In this document: positions 9,526 to 16,776 of the stretch, in pieces
How the letters are laid out: the number at the start of each line of letters is the position of its first letter
Numbering within the stretch: position 1 is the stretch's first letter
Assembly (NCBI GenBank): GCA_963762965.1
Contig: CAVXME010000001.1
Span: 124,001-188,000 of the forward strand
Source of the DNA: DATBAX01 sp963762965
GTDB taxonomy: Bacteria > Acidobacteriota > Terriglobia > Terriglobales > Acidobacteriaceae
Length of the DNA stretch: 64,000 bases
Direction of reading: 5' to 3'
Translations under genes and position numbers: made by a program
Notes under the pieces: generated by a model
Told to the model about the DNA's origin: nothing
The model's input: only the letters and a program-made list of their open reading frames with translations
Database searches by the model: none

Positions 9526-9735
9526 ATGTACCATTACGATCCCGCGACCGCTCTCGAAGAACTGACCGAAGAAGCCGCCCTTCCCAACCCAGTCCACATG
9601 CGCGACATGCTGCTCCGCAAGCATCTCACCACAGAAAAATCGCTGGAGATGAATCGGCTGTTCGTCGAGTACCAGAAGTTCTTCGGGGAGACACAGAAGC
9701 TTGGGAAAGAAATTCTGAAGCACTTGGCAGGGTAA
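9526..9735 (+). CDS. Small hypothetical protein (69 residues)
   Basis: A soluble, charged small protein (MYHYDPATALEELTEEAALP) predicted to be largely helical, with no signal peptide, Cys pairs or recognised domain. A GTGAGGAAA ribosome-binding site lies 8 nt upstream of the ATG and belongs to the dispersed repeat just before it. It is the only plausible gene between kdsD and proS. Its codon composition resembles that of its neighbours, so I think it is expressed, but no function can be proposed. Confidence 0.5.
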   Translation: MYHYDPATALEELTEEAALPNPVHMRDMLLRKHLTTEKSLEMNRLFVEYQKFFGETQKLGKEILKHLAG

Positions 9736-9800
9736 GGATCGGGGGTGCTTCCCACGATCATTTACAATAGCCAATTCCCTGCTGCTCAGGACTCCAAACT

Positions 9801-11576
9801 ATGCATCGCTGGTCACAACTCTTTATCCCCACTCTGCGCGAGGCTCCGGCGGACGCCGAAGTTGCCAGCCACAAATTTCTCGTCCGGGCAGGTTACATTC
9901 GTCAGCTGGCCGCCGGGATTTACTCCTATCTGTTGATGGGGCAGCGTTCGTTCAACAAGATCATCGCCATTGTCCGCGAGGAGATGGACACCATCGGCCA
10001 GGAATTCTATCTGCCAGCGCTGAATCCGCGCGAGATCTGGGAAGCCAGCGGCCGCTGGTCGGTGATGGGCGACAACATGTTTCGCCTGAAAGACCGCAAG
10101 GGCGCCGATCTCGCCCTGGGCATGACTCACGAAGAAGTCATGACGGACATCGCGAGAAAAGAGCTGCGCAGTTACAAGCAGCTGCCGCAAATCTGGTATC
10201 AGATCCAGACTAAATTCCGTGATGAGCCGCGCCCCAAGTCAGGATTGCTGCGGGTGCGCCAGTTCATCATGAAGGACGCCTATTCGTTCGACATCGACGC
10301 CGCCGGACTCGACGCTTCCTATCAGAAACATCGCGACACCTACCGCCGGATCTTCGATCGCTGCGGTTTGCAATACATGATCATCGAAGCCGATTCCGGC
10401 GCGATGGGCGGTTCCGGTTCGGAAGAGTTCATGGTGCGCACACCCGCCGGCGAAGACCTGGTCGTAAGCTGCGACAAATGCAACTATGCCGCCAACGTGG
10501 AAAAGGCGACCTCGAAGCTCGATCTCGTTGAAGACCTGGCCCCAGAAGGCGACGGCAAGCCGATGGAAGTGCATACGCCTGGACAGAAGACCATTGAAGA
10601 TGTAGCCCGATTCCTGGGTGTCTCGCCGAAGAACAAGATCAAGACGCTGGCGTTTATGGCGACGGAGACCGATGCCAAAACAGGCAAGACCAAACTTCGC
10701 GCCATAGTCCTGCTTCTGCGCGGCGATCACCAGATGAACGAAGCCAAGCTGGCTTCGGCCATCGGAGGAAAGGAAACCCGTCCGATGGAAGAAGAGGAAA
10801 TAAAGACCCTCTTCAGTTCTCCCGCCGGATTCTTAGGTCCGCTGGGGATCGACTGGGCAAAAGACTTGAAGGATAAGAACGATAACCGGCCCATCCTGCT
10901 CGTCGACCAAGCACTCGAAGGCCGCAAGAACCTTATTTCCGGCGCCAACAAAGAGGATTTTCATGTTAAGAACATCACGCCCGGACACAACTTCCAGCCC
11001 ACCGCTTACGCCGATCTGCGCAGCGTAACGGCTGGGGAGCTTTGCCCGAAATGCGGCACGCCTCTACGTATTGATACCGCCGTCGAAATCGGTCACATCT
11101 TCAAGCTGGGCTACAAGTATTCGGAGTCCATGGGCGCGAGGGTGCTCGACAAGAACGGCAAAGAAGTCACGCCCATCATGGGGAGCTATGGCATTGGGAT
11201 TGAACGCATCCTGACTGCCGCGGTCGAGCAGAGCAATGACGAAAATGGCTTCTGGCTACCGGCTTCCATTGCTCCGTTTGAAATCGTGGTTAGTCCCACC
11301 AATGTGAAGGATGAGCTGCTTCTTAACACCGCTATTGACATTGCAACTCGTCTGGAATCAGCAGGTTTCGACGTTCTGCTAGACGACCGGGACGAGCGTC
11401 CGGGAGTCAAGTTCAAGGATGCCGACCTGGTGGGCATCCCCTACCGAGTCACGGTCGGGAAGAAGGTTACCGAAGGTACCGTGGAAGTCGTTATACGCTC
11501 GACTCGCGAAATTCAGGATGCTAGCATTTCTGCCATAACCGAATATTTCCAGAATATTTTGCGGCCTGCGCGCTGA
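9801..11576 (+). CDS. proS: Prolyl-tRNA synthetase, bacterial type with editing insertion
   Basis: Class II synthetase that charges tRNA-Pro. At 591 residues it has the bacterial ProS layout: catalytic motifs 1 and 2 (motif 2 visible as RDEPRPKSGLLRVRQF), a YbaK-like editing insertion (about residues 220-400, with IEDVARFLGVSPKNKIKTL and LRGDHQMNEAKL), motif 3 (GIGIERIL) and a C-terminal anticodon-binding domain. A Cys pair, CPKCG, lies just after the insertion. The start ATG at 9801 (MHRWSQLFIPTL) matches the family N-terminus. A TACAAT hexamer lies about 33 bp upstream. Confidence 0.97.
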   Translation: MHRWSQLFIPTLREAPADAEVASHKFLVRAGYIRQLAAGIYSYLLMGQRSFNKIIAIVREEMDTIGQEFYLPALNPREIWEASGRWSVMGDNMFRLKDRKGADLALGMTHEEVMTDIARKELRSYKQLPQIWYQIQTKFRDEPRPKSGLLRVRQFIMKDAYSFDIDAAGLDASYQKHRDTYRRIFDRCGLQYMIIEADSGAMGGSGSEEFMVRTPAGEDLVVSCDKCNYAANVEKATSKLDLVEDLAPEGDGKPMEVHTPGQKTIEDVARFLGVSPKNKIKTLAFMATETDAKTGKTKLRAIVLLLRGDHQMNEAKLASAIGGKETRPMEEEEIKTLFSSPAGFLGPLGIDWAKDLKDKNDNRPILLVDQALEGRKNLISGANKEDFHVKNITPGHNFQPTAYADLRSVTAGELCPKCGTPLRIDTAVEIGHIFKLGYKYSESMGARVLDKNGKEVTPIMGSYGIGIERILTAAVEQSNDENGFWLPASIAPFEIVVSPTNVKDELLLNTAIDIATRLESAGFDVLLDDRDERPGVKFKDADLVGIPYRVTVGKKVTEGTVEVVIRSTREIQDASISAITEYFQNILRPAR

Positions 11577-11616
11577 TCGAGGATTCACAAGCGCGTGACC
11601 GGAGGCAGAGCGCGCT

Positions 11617-11964
11617 ATGAAAATTGTTTTTGGTCTCTTCGTCATTGTTGCCGCCGTATATTTGGGCGCGGAATTGGTCCCCGCCTATTACGGAAATTAC
11701 GAATTCGCGGATTTCGTTAAGACTACCGCCACCATGGAGACCTACACCACCAAGCCGGAATCGGACATTCGCGATGCCGTCTTCAAGAAGGCACAGCAGA
11801 TGGAGATTCCCATCAGCAAGGATGCCATCAAGGTCCAGCGTCAGGGCGCGCAGAATGTGGGCTCACTCTCTATTATTTGCCCTTACACCGTGCATGTGGA
11901 TTTGGTTCTGTATCCGGTAGACCTGCACTTCCAAGCTTCCAGCGAAAACAAGAGTCCCTTCTAG
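11617..11964 (+). CDS. Small membrane-anchored protein, DUF4845-like
   Basis: 115 residues with an N-terminal hydrophobic helix (VFGLFVIVAAVYLGAEL) followed by about 90 residues outside the membrane. The pattern of one N-terminal helix, then DIRDAVFKKAQQMEIPIS and a beta-rich end, resembles small single-pass proteins of the DUF4845 type; this is a tentative resemblance. It follows proS by 40 bp with a GGAGG-type ribosome-binding site, so it may be co-transcribed with proS. Function unknown. Confidence 0.65.
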   Translation: MKIVFGLFVIVAAVYLGAELVPAYYGNYEFADFVKTTATMETYTTKPESDIRDAVFKKAQQMEIPISKDAIKVQRQGAQNVGSLSIICPYTVHVDLVLYPVDLHFQASSENKSPF

Positions 11965-12064
11965 TCAACGGCGACGGCGCGATCATGATTTAGAATGGTG
12001 GTTGGAGATTCGCCATCCCGGGAGTTTGCCGGGGCGCTTCCGGTTGCAACCGTCCGGAGGATTC

Positions 12065-12097
12065 ATGTTTCTGCCCTGCGATTCCTGTCTGGGATAA
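12065..12097 (+). other. Possible 10-codon leader ORF before the PBP gene
   Basis: An ATG preceded by a strong CGGAGGATTC site opens a 10-codon frame, MFLPCDSCLG, closed by TAA. It is in the same frame as the PBP gene, whose GTG start lies 40 bp further on and has no Shine-Dalgarno. It may be a translated leader peptide that influences PBP expression, or a chance ORF. Confidence 0.3.
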
Positions 12098-12136
12098 CGC
12101 GTCTCCTCGTCGGATCATCATAACTGCCAATCAGCC

Positions 12137-14722
12137 GTGGCCATTAAGCTCAAGATTCCGAAAAGCAAGAGCCCCGAGAGCGGTGGGAAGAAATTTCCCT
12201 CCCGCGACCCCCTCATCCGGACCGCCCTCATTGTCTTTATCGTTCTGGCCGTCACAGTGGGCGGCGTTTTTTCCTATTACTACGTCTATTACGACCGGAA
12301 AATTGACCAGTTCTTCAAAGGCCAGGTCTTCAACAATTCGGCGAAAATTTACGCTATCCCCCGGGTCGTTCGCGTCGGCGAAAAAATCGAACCCAGGGAG
12401 ATCGCGGCCCAACTCCAGCAGGCGAGTTATTCCGACAAGGATGGCTCATCCGTCATGGGCAGCTATAGGCTGCTAAAAGATGGCATCGAAGTCGATCCTG
12501 GGCCCCAGTCGTACCACAGCCCGGAGCCGGCAACCATTCACGTGACCGACGGGCAAGTTGACAGCATCATCGCTCATTCCGGGCCATTGGATGCCTACGA
12601 ACTCGAACCACAGCTGATCACTTCACTGTTTGACGCCGAGCAGCGTTCCAAACGCAAGGTCGTGACGTATAACGAAATGCCGAAGGTGTTGGTGGACGCC
12701 GTGATCGCCATCGAAGACCGGCGTTTTTTTGAACATAACGGCGTAAATTTTGTGCGGATGGCTGAAGCCATCGGAATTGATTTGTCCCGCCTGCTGGGCA
12801 TTACCCACCAGAAGTATGACCAGGGCGGTTCCACTCTTACCATGCAGCTTTCGCGCGGTTTTTTTCTCACGCCGCAGAAGACCGTCAAGCGCAAGCTCGT
12901 CGAAATGTTGATTGCGCTGGAGCTGGAGCAGAAATTCAGCAAGCAGCAGATATTCGAGTTCTATGGCAACTGGGTGGATTTGGGGCAGCGCGGTTCGTTT
13001 TCCATCAGCGGCTTCGCGGAAGCGTCGCGGGACTATTTCAATAAAGATTTGAAAGACATCACCTTGCCGGAAGCCGCATTACTGGCGGGGATCATCCAGC
13101 GTCCGAGTTATCTGTCGCCTTACCGCCATCCTGAGCGCGCGCTGGAACGCCGCAACCTCGTGCTCGACAGCATGGTCGAAACCCATGCCATTTCTCCGGC
13201 CGAGGCGGAAAAAGCAAAAGCTGTCCCGCTAAAACTCGCCCCGCCCAACGTGGAAGCGAGCGACGCTCCGTATTTCGTGGATCTCGTCCGCGATACCTTG
13301 ATCAGCAAGATGGACGAGCGCCAGATGAACGACCAGACCTACCGCATCTACACCACGCTCGACCCTGATCTACAGAAGGCTGCGGCCCAGGCCGTCGAAC
13401 TCGGAATGAAGCTGGTAGATGATCAAGTCACCAAGCAACGCAGTAAGAGGGTCAAGGTCGGAAATAAGTATGAAACCAAAATACAGCCCGGCCCGCAGGC
13501 GCAGGTTGCCATGGTCGTCCTCGATCCGCACACCGGAGAAGTACTCGCGCTGGTCGGAGGCAGGAACTACGCGGTCAGCCAACTCGACCACGCGGTCGCC
13601 AAGCGTCCCACGGGATCGATCTTCAAGCCCTTCGTGTACGCCGCAGCCGTCAACACCGCGCTCGACGGGAGCAATCCGGTATTCACTCCGGCATCCATCG
13701 TTCAAGACCAGCCAAGCACGTTCGCCTACGGCGACCAGATCTACGAGCCGCGTAACTACAAAGAGGAATATCACGGGGATGTAACGGCGCGATACGCTCT
13801 GGCGATGTCTTTAAATAACGCGACCGTCAAACTGGCCGAGGAAGTGGGCTATGACAAAGTGGCGGACCTGGCGAAAGCAGCAGGAATCACCTCCGTCAAG
13901 GCCACGCCCGCTATGGCGTTGGGCGCCTACGACGCCACGCCCCTGGATATGGCTTCCGCTTACACCGTTTTTGCCAACTCGGGGGTTCGCATTTCGCCCA
14001 CCATGATCAACTCGGTGCGTAGCGCCAATGGCGACATCATCATGGATTTCAAGTCTGAGCAACATCAGGTTCTCGACCCGCGCATCTCCTACGTCATGAC
14101 GGACATGATGGAAGGGGTGCTGAATTTCGGAACGGCTTTCGAGGTCCGCCAGCGTGGCTTTACCGCCCCGGCAGCTGGTAAGACGGGCACTTCGCACGAC
14201 GGCTGGTTCGCCGGCTACACCAGCAATCTGCTTTGCATTGTGTGGGTTGGCTATGACGACTACAGCGACATCCGCTTAAGCGGGGCGCAAACCGCAGCCC
14301 CGATTTGGGCCGAGTTCATGAAGAAAGCCGTTACCCTACCGCAGTACGCGAACGTGAAGGACTTCACTCAGCCGCCCGGAGTTGTGGACGTCCAACTGGA
14401 CAAGACCACCAATCTTCTAGCGACGCCGGCCTGTCCCGAAACCTATAACGCCGCCTTCATTGTGGGCACCGAACCTTCCACCACTTGCGAGCAAGGGCCC
14501 GGGAAAGGTTTCTTTTCCCGCATTTTTGGGTTGGGGAGCGATAAGGCCCTGCCACCTCCCACCGCAGCCCAACCGGGGGTAGCAAACGCTGGCCAGGACA
14601 CCGAGCAGGACCCTAAAAAGAAAAAAGGATTATTGGGCAAGATTGCGGGTATCTTTAAAGACGACAAAACAGCGGACCCCCCGCCCAAGCCGCCGGATAA
14701 TAACGGGAACGCGTCTCATTGA
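12137..14722 (+). CDS. Bifunctional penicillin-binding protein 1 (transglycosylase/transpeptidase)
   Basis: An 861-residue class A PBP that polymerises and cross-links peptidoglycan. It has a short cytoplasmic tail, one TM helix (about residues 28-50), a small region resembling a UB2H domain, a GT51 transglycosylase domain (AIEDRRFFEHNG near 192 with the catalytic Glu, GGSTLTMQL, RKLVEMLIALELE) and a transpeptidase domain with SxxK as SIFK (near 494), SLN and KTGTS (near 682). The GT51 motif usually written YANxVYLG reads YGNWVDLG here, a mild deviation. The tail is Pro/Lys-rich. The GTG start at 12137 has no ribosome-binding site. The layout is PBP1b-like, but subclass is not assigned. Confidence 0.93.
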   Translation: MAIKLKIPKSKSPESGGKKFPSRDPLIRTALIVFIVLAVTVGGVFSYYYVYYDRKIDQFFKGQVFNNSAKIYAIPRVVRVGEKIEPREIAAQLQQASYSDKDGSSVMGSYRLLKDGIEVDPGPQSYHSPEPATIHVTDGQVDSIIAHSGPLDAYELEPQLITSLFDAEQRSKRKVVTYNEMPKVLVDAVIAIEDRRFFEHNGVNFVRMAEAIGIDLSRLLGITHQKYDQGGSTLTMQLSRGFFLTPQKTVKRKLVEMLIALELEQKFSKQQIFEFYGNWVDLGQRGSFSISGFAEASRDYFNKDLKDITLPEAALLAGIIQRPSYLSPYRHPERALERRNLVLDSMVETHAISPAEAEKAKAVPLKLAPPNVEASDAPYFVDLVRDTLISKMDERQMNDQTYRIYTTLDPDLQKAAAQAVELGMKLVDDQVTKQRSKRVKVGNKYETKIQPGPQAQVAMVVLDPHTGEVLALVGGRNYAVSQLDHAVAKRPTGSIFKPFVYAAAVNTALDGSNPVFTPASIVQDQPSTFAYGDQIYEPRNYKEEYHGDVTARYALAMSLNNATVKLAEEVGYDKVADLAKAAGITSVKATPAMALGAYDATPLDMASAYTVFANSGVRISPTMINSVRSANGDIIMDFKSEQHQVLDPRISYVMTDMMEGVLNFGTAFEVRQRGFTAPAAGKTGTSHDGWFAGYTSNLLCIVWVGYDDYSDIRLSGAQTAAPIWAEFMKKAVTLPQYANVKDFTQPPGVVDVQLDKTTNLLATPACPETYNAAFIVGTEPSTTCEQGPGKGFFSRIFGLGSDKALPPPTAAQPGVANAGQDTEQDPKKKKGLLGKIAGIFKDDKTADPPPKPPDNNGNASH

Positions 14723-14784
14723 GCTACCGTTAAAGATCCGAGAGTGGCGCACGGCAGAGAGTTGCGCTTGCTGGAGGTGAGTGT

Positions 14785-15612
14785 ATGCGTCGGCAATCTC
14801 TCCTTTGCTTCGTGGTTTGCAGTTTCATTTCGCTTCCCTGCTTTGCACTTCCCCACCCTACTCTACAGACCCAGGGCCCTCCTTCTGAACAAGTACAGAT
14901 CGCTCCGCCCATGCGGCGCGCCGAGCCGCCTTCACCCACTGCGTCCGCCGAAGAGTTGGAACGGCGGGGTGACGAGTTGCGGGCTGAAAAATCCTATTTC
15001 GACGCCCTGGATTACTACCAGGCAGCCTTGGCCAAGAAGCCCAACAATCCCCAGATCTACAACAAAGCCGGGATTGCCCTGCTGCAAACCCAACACTATC
15101 GGGAAGCCGGCAAGAACTTCGCTCGCGCCATCCGGGGCGATCACGAATATGCCGATGCCTACAACAACCTGGGAGTCATCGAATACGAGGCGAGAAAATA
15201 CAGCCAAGCAGTGAAGCGCTACAAGCAAGCCATCAAACTCCAGCCCGCTTCGGCTTCGTTCTTCAGCAATCTGGGGGCGGCCTACTTCGCGGAGAAGGAC
15301 TTCGCGGCTGCCAGTACAGCCTATGCTCAGGCCTTGGTGCTCGATCCCGATGTTTTTGATCGGACTTCGCATAGCGGAATCCTAGCCCGGTTGCCTTCCC
15401 CTGAGGATCGGGCCCACTACGACTATGTGCTGGCCAAGCTCTATGCCCAGTTTGGCAGCGCAGAGCGCTCTTTGCAGTACTTAAAGAAGGCCATGGAAGA
15501 TGGTTACAAGAACCTGAACGATGTCTACAAGGACCCTGAGTTCGCCATGTTGCGCAAGGACGCCCGTTTCACTGAATTAATGGCCGCCAAGCCACAGGCG
15601 ATCCCAGAGTAA
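14785..15612 (+). CDS. Exported TPR-repeat protein
   Basis: 275 residues beginning with a signal peptide (MRRQSLLCFVVCSFISLPCFA) and preceded by GGAGGTGAG at good spacing. At least four TPR units follow: AEELERRGDELRAEKSYFDA, NKAGIALLQTQHYREAGKNF, NNLGVIEYEARKYSQAVKRY and SNLGAAYFAEKDFAAASTAY. The last third is a conserved-looking segment with repeated Leu/Asp patterns. It is probably a periplasmic protein-interaction module. It follows the PBP gene by 62 bp and may share its transcript; a link to cell-wall assembly is only suggested by position. Confidence 0.8.
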   Translation: MRRQSLLCFVVCSFISLPCFALPHPTLQTQGPPSEQVQIAPPMRRAEPPSPTASAEELERRGDELRAEKSYFDALDYYQAALAKKPNNPQIYNKAGIALLQTQHYREAGKNFARAIRGDHEYADAYNNLGVIEYEARKYSQAVKRYKQAIKLQPASASFFSNLGAAYFAEKDFAAASTAYAQALVLDPDVFDRTSHSGILARLPSPEDRAHYDYVLAKLYAQFGSAERSLQYLKKAMEDGYKNLNDVYKDPEFAMLRKDARFTELMAAKPQAIPE

Positions 15613-15643
15613 GCGCGGGGCGTTTGGCGGAATTACAAAACTT

Positions 15644-15786
15644 TACAATAAGGCACGCAACTTCTATTCCCGAGTCGGGTTCCAATTTGGCACATGCTCC
15701 TGAAAACACAGGGTGAGTAAGGAGAAACGGTAGCCCATCGGATGTCGACCCGAGCACGCCCCAAGCAGACATCCGGTGGGTTTTTT
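15644..15786 (+). ncRNA. Candidate structured RNA ending in an intrinsic terminator
   Basis: From a TACAAT hexamer (15644-15649) to the T tract at 15781-15786 the sequence is non-coding but rich in pairing: CCCGA/TCGGG, CTCCT/AGGAG (about 15691-15724) and the 13-bp terminator stem. The terminator loop contains ACCCGA, which could pair with TCGGGT near 15676-15681 as a pseudoknot. It could be a free small RNA or a leader/attenuator for the SIMPL gene 125 nt downstream. It matches no riboswitch class I can recall. The -35 is weak. The terminator is well supported; the RNA itself is an inference. Confidence 0.45.
15734..15786 (+). terminator. Strong intrinsic terminator
   Basis: CCCATCGGATGTC (15734-15746) pairs with GACATCCGGTGGG (15768-15780): 13 pairs with one G-T wobble and a 21-nt loop, followed directly by six T. 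It ends transcription after the TPR gene or of a small RNA. Confidence 0.85.
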
Positions 15787-15911
15787 AGTTTCTGCATTGA
15801 TTTATTAGCCCTTGGCGTTTGACCTTCCTAGGCTTGACTAACCCAGGTACCGATTTCTGCCTCCAGCGCAAGAATGCTGCATGGGATCGATCCAACATTC
15901 GGGGTGGTTTC

Positions 15912-16670
15912 ATGAAGACGTCGATCTGCCTTTTGGCAGTGTTCCTTTTGTGTTCCCTGCCGGCCCATGCGCAGGCTCCGGAAGTTAAATTCATCGCTGA
16001 TACTCTCGTCGTCCAAGCTGATGGTACGTATGAAGCCGATCCCGACCTGGCAACAGTTACATTCCAGATTTTCTCCCAGGAAAAAGACATCAAACACGCC
16101 TACGATGCTGCGGCGCAATCCATGCAGCACATCGTCGACTTGGCGGGACGGAACAACCTACAAAAAGAAGACATTTCGACAGGTGTGCTCACCGTTGCTC
16201 CTATCTACGAAGGAGATCGCAAGAAGCGAGCGCATTCGTACTACGTACAAGGACAAATCGTCTTGCGGATTCGGGACTTCACACGCATCGCTCCAATCCT
16301 CGATGGATCTGTGGAAGATGGCATCGCCGACTTTCGCTCGCTCACCTATTCCCTGGCCGACGAAGAGGCGGCCAAGAAGCAAGCAGTCGCGGAGGCCATG
16401 CGCCACGCCATCGACCGCGCCAGCATCGCTTTGGAGCAGAAGGAGCAAAAGTTGGGCGCATTGCGCTACATGAGTCTGGACGTGAAGCAGTTGGTTGGAG
16501 TAGCTGAACTAGAAACATCAGACGTCTATTCAATGGAAGAGTTGGGCAACGCGGATAAGGGCATCTTGGGACGTAAGCAAGCGATGGCGCCACCACCTCC
16601 ACCGCCTCCACAGCGCCCTGAGAAGATTACAGTAAGCGCGTCAGTACAGTGCGCGTTCCAGATTCAGTAG
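15912..16670 (+). CDS. Exported SIMPL-domain (DUF541) protein
   Basis: 252 residues. The ATG at 15912 is chosen because it opens directly on a signal peptide (MKTSICLLAVFLLCSLPAHA) with GGGGTGG upstream; the frame is open further upstream but that part looks non-coding. The mature protein has the SIMPL/DUF541 pattern: EADPDLATVTFQI, AAQSMQHIVDLAGRNNLQKEDIST, a central alpha/beta repeat (EEAAKKQAVAEAMRHAIDRA) and a final strand KITVSASVQCAF after a run of prolines. Family proteins such as YggE are periplasmic or outer-membrane linked and often stress-related; the molecular role is unknown. Confidence 0.88.
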   Translation: MKTSICLLAVFLLCSLPAHAQAPEVKFIADTLVVQADGTYEADPDLATVTFQIFSQEKDIKHAYDAAAQSMQHIVDLAGRNNLQKEDISTGVLTVAPIYEGDRKKRAHSYYVQGQIVLRIRDFTRIAPILDGSVEDGIADFRSLTYSLADEEAAKKQAVAEAMRHAIDRASIALEQKEQKLGALRYMSLDVKQLVGVAELETSDVYSMEELGNADKGILGRKQAMAPPPPPPPQRPEKITVSASVQCAFQIQ

Positions 16671-16740
16671 GCTCACCTGGGGGGCGGAAAAAGCATGCTA
16701 GATGTCCGGGATTTGCGCGAGGTGGGCTTAGGCGAACATT

Positions 16741-16769
16741 TTGCGAAACTCCACACTTCCAGCTAAAAT
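16741..16769 (+). promoter_or_regulatory. Sigma-70 type promoter for lhr, probably leaderless
   Basis: TTGCGA (16741-16746), exactly 17 bp, then TAAAAT (16764-16769). The expected transcription start falls at about 16776, next to the ATG at 16777, and no Shine-Dalgarno is visible. This decides the start codon chosen for lhr. Confidence 0.55.
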
Positions 16770-16776
16770 GGTTTTG

